Origin: Thermoplasmata archaeon
GTDB taxonomy: Archaea > Thermoplasmatota > Thermoplasmata > Lutacidiplasmatales > UBA184
NCBI GenBank assembly: GCA_022750435.1
Contig: JAKIVS010000007.1
Span: 1-64,000, forward strand
Direction: 5' to 3'
Length of the DNA: 64,000 nucleotides
Position 1 is the stretch's first letter, and each line of letters opens with the position of its first letter. The notes beneath the pieces were generated by a model. The model searched no databases. It saw only the letters and a list, made by a program, of their open reading frames with translations, and was not told the DNA's origin. Shown one piece after another: positions 56,551 through 64,000 of the stretch. The translations under genes and the position numbers were made by a program.

Positions 56551-57987
56551 CTACTCGAAGAGACGTTCCGGAATTCCCGCCGCCCGGCGGAGCCGCATCA
56601 GCCGCAGGGTCTCACGGAGCCGCGCCCGCTCCGCGATCCTGCGCCGGCCGTCGACCTCCGCGAGCAATTTTCGGACCGAGCGCCAGGCCGAACCTCCCGC
56701 GCTGGTTCTTCGTTCGGGCTCCTCGACCGCCCCGGGAAACAGGAATTCCGACGGGAGCTCCGGGAACGCGCGGTGGAGCTCGTCGTTCCGCACGGGGGCG
56801 GCTCGGTCGGCCGTGCCCTCGCGCTGGGACAGCCACGCTCCGACCCGTCGGTGGGCCGTCCGGAACGGGAGCCCCGCGCGGACGAGGGCGTCCGCCACCT
56901 CGACGGATCCGGTGGCCGCATCGACGACGGGAGGGACCCGGTAGGACGCTTCCCCCGCCATCCGGGCGAGCACCTCCAAGGCGAGTCGCGTCCGGAGCAC
57001 GCCCTCCAGCACGATCGGTTTCCCGAGCTGGAGGTCCCTCTGGTAGCCGACCGGCAGGGCCTTCAGCACCGTCAGATGCGACACGAGGCGTCCGATGGCG
57101 GGCCCGCTCTCCGCGCGGACGAGCTCCGCGAGGTCGGGGTTCCGCTTGTGGGGCATCAGCGAACTCGTGGTGACGAATCCGTCGCTCAACCGGACGCGGT
57201 CCACACCCGGGAGCGAGCCGAGCACGAACTCTTCGGCGAGGCTGCTGGCGTGAAGGAGCGCGACCGAACACGCGTAGAGGGCGTCGCTCCCCGCATCGCG
57301 GTCGGAGACCGCGTCGAGCGAGGAGGCGGTCGGGCGGGCGAATCCAAGGGCGCGGGCGGTCGCCCGGCGGTCCACGGGGAGCGACGTGCCGGCAATGGCC
57401 CCGCTGCCCAGAGGAGAGGAGTCGATTCGCTCTCGGATCCTCCGAAACCGTTCGGCGTCGCGGACGAACCGGAGCGCGTGGGTGCCGAGGATCTGGCCCC
57501 AGTAGAGGCGCTGCGCCGGCTGGGTATGGGTCCAGCCGTCGACGACCGTTCGACCCTCGGAGCCCCGGGCGGCGCGAAGGAGCGAGTCGGCGACGCGGGC
57601 CGACGCCGCTTCCAGGCCCAGCAACGATTCGCGGAGCACCAGGGCGAGGTCGGTCGCGACCTGGTCGTTCCGGCTCCGAGCCGTATGGAGGCGTTCGCCG
57701 TCCGCGCCGATCCGGCGGGTCAGCTCGGTCTCGACGTTCAGATGGACGTCCTCGTGCTCCGGGTCGAGCTCGAAGCGACCGGCCGCGGCGTCGCGCGCGA
57801 TGGTGCGCAGCCCCGCGACGATCCGCCGCGAGCTCGTCTTCGGGATGATGCCGGTCGCGCCGAGCATCTCGGCGTGGACGATCGAGCCCCACAGGTCGAC
57901 GCCGAGCAGCGCCCGGTCTTCGACGACGGAGCTCGAGAGCGCCGCCGCCGCCCGGTCAAGCGGTGCGGAGAACCGGTCGCGCAGCAT
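56551..57987 (-). CDS. argH: argininosuccinate lyase
   Basis: LLGVDLWGSIVHAEMLGATGIIPKTSSRRIVAGLRTIARD...DVHLNVETELTRRIG..RLHTARSRNDQVATDLAL...VDGWTHTQPAQRLYWGQILGTHAL...TSSLMPHKRNPDLAELVRAESG. Confidence 0.97.
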   Translation of the reverse strand: MLRDRFSAPLDRAAAALSSSVVEDRALLGVDLWGSIVHAEMLGATGIIPKTSSRRIVAGLRTIARDAAAGRFELDPEHEDVHLNVETELTRRIGADGERLHTARSRNDQVATDLALVLRESLLGLEAASARVADSLLRAARGSEGRTVVDGWTHTQPAQRLYWGQILGTHALRFVRDAERFRRIRERIDSSPLGSGAIAGTSLPVDRRATARALGFARPTASSLDAVSDRDAGSDALYACSVALLHASSLAEEFVLGSLPGVDRVRLSDGFVTTSSLMPHKRNPDLAELVRAESGPAIGRLVSHLTVLKALPVGYQRDLQLGKPIVLEGVLRTRLALEVLARMAGEASYRVPPVVDAATGSVEVADALVRAGLPFRTAHRRVGAWLSQREGTADRAAPVRNDELHRAFPELPSEFLFPGAVEEPERRTSAGGSAWRSVRKLLAEVDGRRRIAERARLRETLRLMRLRRAAGIPERLFE

Positions 57988-59221
57988 CCGGCGTCCGTTC
58001 CGTGGCGGCCCGGGCCGCCTCGACGCGGGCGTGGGCCAGTTGGTTGGGAAGGCCGTAGAGGTGGATGAAACCGACGGCGAGCTCCTGCGGGAACCGGCTG
58101 TCCGCCCCGTACGTGGCGAGTTCGTGGGCGAGGAGGGAGTACTCCGAGCTCCGTCCGACGGCCCGGCAGCTTCCCTGGTGGAACCGGAGGGTGACATGAC
58201 CCGTGACGACGGTCTGGGTCGAGGCCACGAACGCCTGCAGCGCCTCCCGAAGCGGCGAGAACCAGAGGCCCTCGTACACGAGGTCGGAGAAGCGGCGGTC
58301 GACGGACGCCTTGAACTGAAGAAGGTCCCGCGGCAGGACGAGCGCCTCGAGCGCCTGGTGGGCGCAGACGAGCGCGACCGACCCGGGGCATTCGTACGTC
58401 TCGCGCGACTTGATCCCGACCACGCGGTCCTCGACGTGGTCGATGCGCCCGATGCCGTGACGGCCGGCGCGTTGGTTCATCGTCCGGACGAGCTCGACTG
58501 GGTCGAGCCGAACTCCGTCCACGGCGACCGGGATTCCCCGAACGAATTCGAGGTCGACGGCCTCAGCGGCGGCTGGCCACGTGGAAGGGTGGCCCGTCCA
58601 GTCGTAGACCTCCTCCGGTGCCGCCACGCCCGCGTCCTCGAGCCGGCCGCCCTCGATCGAACGCCCCCAGAGGTTCTCGTCGACCGAGTACGGCGATTCC
58701 TTCGTCGCGCGGATCTCGATCCCGTGGGTCCGGGCATAGGCGATCTCGTCGTCGCGGTTCATGTTCCATTCCCGGACGGGGGCGATGATGTGGAGCGACG
58801 GGGCGAGGGTGTGCACCGCCACATCGAACCGGACCTGGTCGTTCCCCTTCCCCGTGCACCCGTGCGCCACGGCCTCCGCGCCGAGCGCGAGGGCGGTCTC
58901 GGCGAGCGTGCGGGCGATCAGCGGTCGCGCGAGCGCAGTGGAGAGCGGATAGATTCCCTCGTAGAGCGCGTTCGCCTGCAGCGCGGGGAAGCAGAACTCC
59001 TCCACGAACGTCCGCTTCGCGTCGACGAGCTGCGCATCGCGCGCGCCGTTCCGCTTCGCCCGGTCGAGGGCGCCGGTGAGCTCCCCTTCCTGGCCAACGT
59101 CGACGCTCAGGGCGGTCACCTCGGCGTCGTGCTTCTCGGCGATCCATCGGATCGCGACCGAGGTGTCGAGGCCGCCGGAGTAGGCAAGGACCACGTGGCG
59201 CTTCGTCGAACCGTTCGTCAT
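57956..59221 (-). CDS. argG: argininosuccinate synthase
   Basis: KRHVVLAYSGGLDTSVAIRWIAEKHDAEVTALSVDVGQEGELTGALDRA...AVAHGCTGKGNDQVRFDVAV...ENLWGRSIEGG. Confidence 0.98.
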   Translation of the reverse strand: MTNGSTKRHVVLAYSGGLDTSVAIRWIAEKHDAEVTALSVDVGQEGELTGALDRAKRNGARDAQLVDAKRTFVEEFCFPALQANALYEGIYPLSTALARPLIARTLAETALALGAEAVAHGCTGKGNDQVRFDVAVHTLAPSLHIIAPVREWNMNRDDEIAYARTHGIEIRATKESPYSVDENLWGRSIEGGRLEDAGVAAPEEVYDWTGHPSTWPAAAEAVDLEFVRGIPVAVDGVRLDPVELVRTMNQRAGRHGIGRIDHVEDRVVGIKSRETYECPGSVALVCAHQALEALVLPRDLLQFKASVDRRFSDLVYEGLWFSPLREALQAFVASTQTVVTGHVTLRFHQGSCRAVGRSSEYSLLAHELATYGADSRFPQELAVGFIHLYGLPNQLAHARVEAARAATERTPDAARPVLRTA

Positions 59222-60051
59222 CGTCGGACCTCCCGCGCGTTCGCCGGGAGGAGAGGAACGGAGGCCGGCCGACCGGGGGAGATCCGAGTCCCCGCGGAGG
59301 GCGACGGACCATCGTCGGCGAGTCCGGCGACGGAGCCGATCCAGGCGGACCGCGCCCCGCCGTGGACCGCCCGCACCGCACTCGTGAGCTTCGGGATCAT
59401 ACCGCCCGTGACGGCCCCGGTCCGGAGCAACGCCTCCGCGTCCTTCGGGCCGACGGATCGGAGAGGAGCGCCCGAGGCGTCGAGGACGGCCGGCACGTCG
59501 GTGATGAGGAGCATCTCCGCACCGAGCGCCGAAGCGATGGCCGCGGCGGCGACGTCCGCGTTGACGTTGTAGACGCCCCCATCGTGGTCCGTGCCGATCG
59601 GGGCCACGACCGGGGTGTACCCTTCGTCCAGCAGTGTCTGCAGAAGCCGGGTACGGGCGCCGGTCGGCTCGCCAACGAGCCCGAGCGAGCCCGGAGGATT
59701 CCCCGCCGGCTTGACCGGGAGGAGCCGGCCCGAGAGGCCCGTCAGTCCGACGGCCGGGATTCCCGCATCGGTGAGCGCGTTCACGATGCGGCCGTTCACG
59801 CGGCCCGCGAGGACCTCGACGACGACGTCGAGCAGGGCGGCGTCGGTGACCCGCTGGCCGTCGACCTTGACGGTCGGGAGGCCGAGCGCCGTCGCGCGTT
59901 CGCTGACTTCTTCCCCGCCTCCATGGACCACCACGACCTCCCGGCCGGAGCGCTGGGCCCGAAGCACAAAGGCGACGACCTCGGCGAGACCCTTCGATGG
60001 GTCGGTCTCCCGACCACCGATCTTCACGAGGAGAGGTACCGATCGTTCCAT
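59218..60051 (-). CDS. argB: acetylglutamate kinase
   Basis: MERSVPLLVKIGGRETDPSKGLAEVVAFVLRAQRSGREVVVVHGGGEEVSERATALGLPTVKVDGQRVTDAALLDVVVEVLAGRVNGRIVNALTDAGIPAVGLTGLSG...NVNADVAAAAIASALGAEMLLITDVP. Confidence 0.96.
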   Translation of the reverse strand: MERSVPLLVKIGGRETDPSKGLAEVVAFVLRAQRSGREVVVVHGGGEEVSERATALGLPTVKVDGQRVTDAALLDVVVEVLAGRVNGRIVNALTDAGIPAVGLTGLSGRLLPVKPAGNPPGSLGLVGEPTGARTRLLQTLLDEGYTPVVAPIGTDHDGGVYNVNADVAAAAIASALGAEMLLITDVPAVLDASGAPLRSVGPKDAEALLRTGAVTGGMIPKLTSAVRAVHGGARSAWIGSVAGLADDGPSPSAGTRISPGRPASVPLLPANAREVRR

Positions 60052-60053
60052 GG

Positions 60054-61298
60054 TCACGTCCGGTACGCGGCGTTGATCTGCACGTAGGCGTAGGAGAGGT
60101 CGCATCCCCAGGCGGTCGCGCTGGCCCGGCCCTCGTGGAGCCGGACCTCGAGCGGGACCTCATCGAGCTGGCGGAGCAGGTCGCGGACGCGCGCGCCGCC
60201 GCCGTTCTCGAGGGACGGCGCGGGTCGTCCCTGGACGATCAACGGGACGGACTGGCGCGGCCGGGTGATGGAGACGTCCATACGGTCGGGGTCGAGACGG
60301 GCGCCGGAGTACCCGAGCGCGCACGCAATGCGTCCGACGTTCGGGTCGGCGCCGAAGAGGGCGGCCTTCACCAGGGTCGAGCCAACGACCGCACGGGCGG
60401 CCGCGCGGGCCTCGCCGAGATTGCGGGCGCCGGTGACGTGGACGGTCAGGAGCTTCGTGGCCCCTTCCCCATCGCGGGCGACCTGGCGCGCGAGCGACTC
60501 AAGGACAGCATGAACCGCGACGGCAAACGCCGGGTCGTCGTCGGCGGGTGCCCCGCCGGCCGCGCCGTTCGCGAGCAGGTACACCGTGTCGTTCGTGCTC
60601 GTGTCTCCATCGACGCTCAGCATGTTGAACGTGGCATCCGACGCGCGGGCGAGCAGGCGGCCGAGCGGAGCGGGGCGAGCCTTCGCGTCGGTGGTGAGGA
60701 ACGCGAGCGTCGTGGCGTGCAGCGGCGCGAGGCGCGGCGCGATCATGCCACTCCCCTTCGCCATGCCGCCGACGCGGACGACGGTGCCGTCGGCGAGTCG
60801 GGCCCGGACGGAGGCGACCTTCGCACGAGTGTCCGTCGTGAGGATGGCGTGGGCGGCGCGCTCCGCTCCGTCGCCGGCGCCCGCGAGGGCGGTCTTGAGC
60901 TGAGGGAGCGCCGCCACGACCCGGTCGACCGGGAGCCTCGGTCCGATCACCCCGGTGCACGCCGGGAGGAGCGAGCCCTCGGGGAGCCCGAGCTCGGACT
61001 CGGCGGCGGCCAGGAGGCGACGATTGTCCTCGATCCCCTCCGGCCCCGTGAGGGCATTCGCGACGCCCGAGACGGTGAGAATCCCTCGAATCCCGGACGG
61101 CGAGGCATCCAGCCGTTCGGCCCCGAGGACCACCGGCGCGGCCTGGACGCGGTTGGTCGTGAACACGCCGGCGGCGGCGCACGGTGTGTCGGAGAGCACG
61201 ATGGCGAGGTCCGGTCGTCCGCTCCGTTTGACGCCGCTCGCCACGCCGGCCGCCTGGAATCCCCGGGGCGCGGTGATGCCGCCCGCCACGCGCAGCAT
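60054..61298 (-). CDS. argJ: bifunctional glutamate N-acetyltransferase/ornithine acetyltransferase-like
   Basis: GGITAPRGFQAAGVASGVKRSGRPDLAIVLSDTPCAAAGVFTTNRVQAAPV...MAKGSGMIAPRLAPLHATTLAFLTTDA...NMLSVDGDTSTNDTVYLLANG. Confidence 0.98.
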   Translation of the reverse strand: MLRVAGGITAPRGFQAAGVASGVKRSGRPDLAIVLSDTPCAAAGVFTTNRVQAAPVVLGAERLDASPSGIRGILTVSGVANALTGPEGIEDNRRLLAAAESELGLPEGSLLPACTGVIGPRLPVDRVVAALPQLKTALAGAGDGAERAAHAILTTDTRAKVASVRARLADGTVVRVGGMAKGSGMIAPRLAPLHATTLAFLTTDAKARPAPLGRLLARASDATFNMLSVDGDTSTNDTVYLLANGAAGGAPADDDPAFAVAVHAVLESLARQVARDGEGATKLLTVHVTGARNLGEARAAARAVVGSTLVKAALFGADPNVGRIACALGYSGARLDPDRMDVSITRPRQSVPLIVQGRPAPSLENGGGARVRDLLRQLDEVPLEVRLHEGRASATAWGCDLSYAYVQINAAYRT

Positions 61299-61300
61299 CG

Positions 61301-62317
61301 TTAGACTCCGAATCCGGGCTGGAGGAGGCCGGCGGTCTCGTCGAACCCGAGCATCAGGTTCGCGTTCTGGATCGCCTGCGCGGCGCCGCCCTTGCCGAGG
61401 TTGTCGATGGCGCTGAAGACGACGGGGGTGCCGCCCGCGAACTGCACCGAGAGGTAGCAGCGGTTGGTCCCCTGCGCCCAGGGAAGCCGGGGGACGCCGC
61501 CGACGCGCACGAAGTGGGAGGAAGCGTACCGCTTCGCGTAGAGGTCCGCCCACCGGCCGGCCTCCGCACCGGCGGCGGGAGAGGCGTAGATCGAGCAAAG
61601 GATTCCCCGCACGAGCGGGACCAGATGCGGGACGAACACGAGAGGGACGGAGGCCGTGCCCCCGAGGCGGTCGAGCGCGGCCGCCATCTCCGGAGCGTGC
61701 CGGTGTTCCGGGCTCCCGTAGGGCATCACCGTCAGCGCCGCTTCCGGGTGGTGAGCGCTGGACGACGGCTGGGCCCCCGAACCGGACGTGCCGCTCTTCG
61801 CGTCCACGATCACCGAGCCGGTGATCTCCCCGGCCTCGGCGAGGGGCGCGACAGCGAGCAGCGTGGCCGTGGGGTAGCAACCGGGGTTCGCGACGAGGCG
61901 CGCCTTGCGGATGGCGGGAGCGAACAGTTCGGGCAATCCGTACGCCGCCTCGGCCAGGTGGGCCGTGTCGGTGTGCTCGCGGCCGTAGACGCGCGCGTAC
62001 TCCGACGCGAGCGGAAGCCGGTAGTCCGGCCCGAGGTCGACGACGCGAATGCCGCGGTCGAGCAGCGACGGGACGACCTTCATCGCCTCGCCGGCGCCCT
62101 GCGCCAGGAACGCCACGTCGACGTCGAGCCCGTCCGGCTCGGCGCGGAGGACGAGGTCGGCGAACCGCTCGGCGTTCGGCGCGACCTCGCCGATCGTCTT
62201 GCCGGCCTGGCTGCGAGAGACCGCGGCCGTCAACTCGAGCTGGGGATGGAAGGAAAGGAGTCGCACCAGTTCGCCGCCGAGATAGCCGTTCGCGCCGAGC
62301 ACCGCCGCACTCGCCAT
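61301..62317 (-). CDS. argC: N-acetyl-gamma-glutamyl-phosphate reductase
   Basis: AAVLGANGYLGGELVRLLSFHPQLELTAAVSRSQAGKTIGE...YGLPELFAPAIRKARLVANPGCYPTATLLAVAPL...DAKSGTSGSGAQPSSSAHHPE. Confidence 0.97.
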   Translation of the reverse strand: MASAAVLGANGYLGGELVRLLSFHPQLELTAAVSRSQAGKTIGEVAPNAERFADLVLRAEPDGLDVDVAFLAQGAGEAMKVVPSLLDRGIRVVDLGPDYRLPLASEYARVYGREHTDTAHLAEAAYGLPELFAPAIRKARLVANPGCYPTATLLAVAPLAEAGEITGSVIVDAKSGTSGSGAQPSSSAHHPEAALTVMPYGSPEHRHAPEMAAALDRLGGTASVPLVFVPHLVPLVRGILCSIYASPAAGAEAGRWADLYAKRYASSHFVRVGGVPRLPWAQGTNRCYLSVQFAGGTPVVFSAIDNLGKGGAAQAIQNANLMLGFDETAGLLQPGFGV

Positions 62318-62449
62318 CGGTGTCGGGATTGAGCCATCATCCGACCCCGCAATCTTGAGTCTGGTGTCCTCTGGGGGTCGCCGGGTTCTCCGGCGTGTCC
62401 CCCTTGCGACTCGCGCCGGTGGTTCCCCGACGGAGCCGGGAGGCCGAGA

Positions 62450-63148
62450 CTACCGGCTCGACTCCGACCCCGAACCGGCGGGCACGAGGGTGGAAAGCAC
62501 CTGGTAGGCCCGGATGGCGTCCTTGTCCCGGAAGACGAAGAGGGAGTCGGTGTGGACGCTCACGGTCTCCAGGCAGTTGATGCCCGAGCGGAACAACGCC
62601 TCGACCATGTAGGCGAGCACGCCGGGAATCTCGGCGACCTCGGGCCGGCTCCGGAAGGCGAGCACGGCGAGGCCGCGCTCGGTCCCCAGGAGCAGCTTCG
62701 CCGGGATCGCCGGACGGATCTCCGCGAGGAGGGACTCCTCGCACAGCACCGTGATCGCGCGCGTTCCGATGATGATCTCGAACAGCCGACGACCGGCGGC
62801 CTCGTCGAGCAAGCGCCGACCGAGCGCGAGGAGCGCGTCGACGACATCCCAGTCGTCGCGCAGCCGGACGATCGCCACGCGGGCATGCACCTCGAGCCGG
62901 CTTTCGCGGACGAGGGCGCGGACGCGCTCGATCGACGGGTCCTCGGTGGCGAGGCCGCGCTGGTAGCGCCGGACCGCCACGGTCACCGCCTCCTCGCTGG
63001 TCGTGCCCGTCTCGGACTCGACGCGCCGGGCGAGGGCCGTGTAGTTCACGAGGTCGTCGCGGAGCGCCTCTCGGACGCTCGGATGCTCGTCGATGTACTG
63101 GCGCGTGGCGTCGGCGGCCGAGGGTCCGGTGCGCACCGCCCGCCGCAC
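62450..63148 (-). CDS. HTH/ACT-like domain regulatory protein (paralog B)
   Basis: SAADATRQYIDEHPSVREALRDDLVNYTALARRVESETGTTSEEAVTVAVRRYQRG...PGVLAYMVEALFRSGINCLETVSVHTDSLFVFRDKDAIRAYQVLSTLV; parallel to 55156..55890. Confidence 0.82.
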   Translation of the reverse strand: MRRAVRTGPSAADATRQYIDEHPSVREALRDDLVNYTALARRVESETGTTSEEAVTVAVRRYQRGLATEDPSIERVRALVRESRLEVHARVAIVRLRDDWDVVDALLALGRRLLDEAAGRRLFEIIIGTRAITVLCEESLLAEIRPAIPAKLLLGTERGLAVLAFRSRPEVAEIPGVLAYMVEALFRSGINCLETVSVHTDSLFVFRDKDAIRAYQVLSTLVPAGSGSESSR

Positions 63149-63234
63149 GCTCGACCCACCGGTCGAATCCGCTTAAGGGCGAGGGCGACGGGCGACCGGC
63201 GGGCCCAGGGCGACGTCGGCGCGCGCCGGGCGGG

Positions 63235-64000
63235 TTAGGGTTCCAGGGTCGGTGGGGCCGGCGCGTCGGGGGCGAGGGACTCCGCGGGAGGATCCAACGG
63301 CGGAGGGGCGGCCGGGATCGGAGGCGACCTCACCGGGTCCGGAGGCGCCGCGCCGGCCGCCGGGGCCGAGGGCGGGGGAGCCGGTGGGGCCGTCGGCCGC
63401 ACCGCCCCCGGGGGAGGGCCCGCCGGACGGCGCCGCAGGAGGCGGCGCTTGTGGCGGGAGCTCGCAAACAGGCCGATCGACGTCGCGACGGCCATGATCG
63501 CCACGAACCCGATCACGTTGTACGGGTACTGCTGAAGGGCCGCGAGGACGCCGGAGAGTCCGTCGAGGTTGACGGTGACCGTGGTTTGGTTGCTCCCATA
63601 GTACCCGTTCGCACTCACCGTGACGGACAGCGAGACCTGGGTTCCGAAGTAGCAGCCCGGCACCGGTACGCCGACCGTGAACGAGCCGTTCGCGTCCGTC
63701 GGTCCGGTCGCCGTCGCCAGGACGCCGCCGCACGGCCCGGTGTAGGAGAGGGCATCGAGTTCGACATACACGGAGAGCGAGGCGAGCCCCTGCTTGCTCG
63801 TCTGGTTGAAGGCGTGGATCGTCGCCGTCAGCGTTTCGCCGGGGGCGACCGGCTTCGGCGAGGCGCTGAGATCGACCACGACGTACGTTCCCGCAATCTC
63901 CTCGAAGAGTGGAAGGGCGCGTGGAGTACCCCATCCCGTCGAGGTGTCCCACCCCGGCCCCGCCGGTCCGAGGCAGTTCCCGCCCTGGGTAATGTCGACC
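63235..64000 (-). CDS. C-terminal part of S53-like (sedolisin) secreted peptidase with Ig-like region, TM helix and Pro/Ala-rich tail (5' end outside window)
   Basis: Minus-strand frame reads open from 64000: VDITQGGNCLGPAGPGWDTSTGWGTPRALPLFEEIAGTYVVVDLSASPKPVAPGETLTATIHAFNQTSKQGLASLSVYVELD...VIGFVAIMAVATSIGLFASSRHKRRLLRRR; DIT-x-G-x(n)-GPGWD-x-x-TG-x-GTP is the sedolisin Ca-site/C-terminal signature. Confidence 0.75.
   Translation of the reverse strand, partial: VDITQGGNCLGPAGPGWDTSTGWGTPRALPLFEEIAGTYVVVDLSASPKPVAPGETLTATIHAFNQTSKQGLASLSVYVELDALSYTGPCGGVLATATGPTDANGSFTVGVPVPGCYFGTQVSLSVTVSANGYYGSNQTTVTVNLDGLSGVLAALQQYPYNVIGFVAIMAVATSIGLFASSRHKRRLLRRRPAGPPPGAVRPTAPPAPPPSAPAAGAAPPDPVRSPPIPAAPPPLDPPAESLAPDAPAPPTLEP

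Overview
High-GC archaeal chromosomal window, probably Thermoplasmatota-like (inference from the gene set and the high GC). Supporting markers are PCNA, TFB, aIF2-gamma, eS6, uS2, archaeal PurP, 4-phosphopantoate--beta-alanine ligase, archaeal PheRS, TrmB regulators and class III-signal pilins. Genes are densely packed. I support about 65 features. They include a split methylmalonyl-CoA mutase system, a tight argC-J-B-G-H operon, two tandem type IV pilins plus an A24 prepilin peptidase, a sulfocyanin-like cupredoxin, an aquaporin, an ABC exporter, a large membrane-anchored solute-binding protein, two PD-(D/E)XK nucleases, and the 3' end of an S53-like (sedolisin) protease. Strongest second-look items: (1) a tRNA-Ser(GGA) whose T-loop is interrupted by about 33 nt, apparently a non-canonical archaeal tRNA intron; (2) a Cas4/RecB-like nuclease that looks like an internal tandem duplication with one intact and one degenerate catalytic half, each ending in a Cys cluster; (3) two paralogous HTH/ACT-type proteins flanking the arginine operon; (4) a TrmB regulator fused to a V4R-like Cys-rich C-terminus; (5) an orphan solute-binding protein with a class III (pilin-like) signal; (6) pilin paralogs sharing 90 bp of perfect identity; (7) duplicated 14-bp operator-like repeats over a MarR/monooxygenase divergent promoter. 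No CRISPR array, rRNA or transposase was seen.
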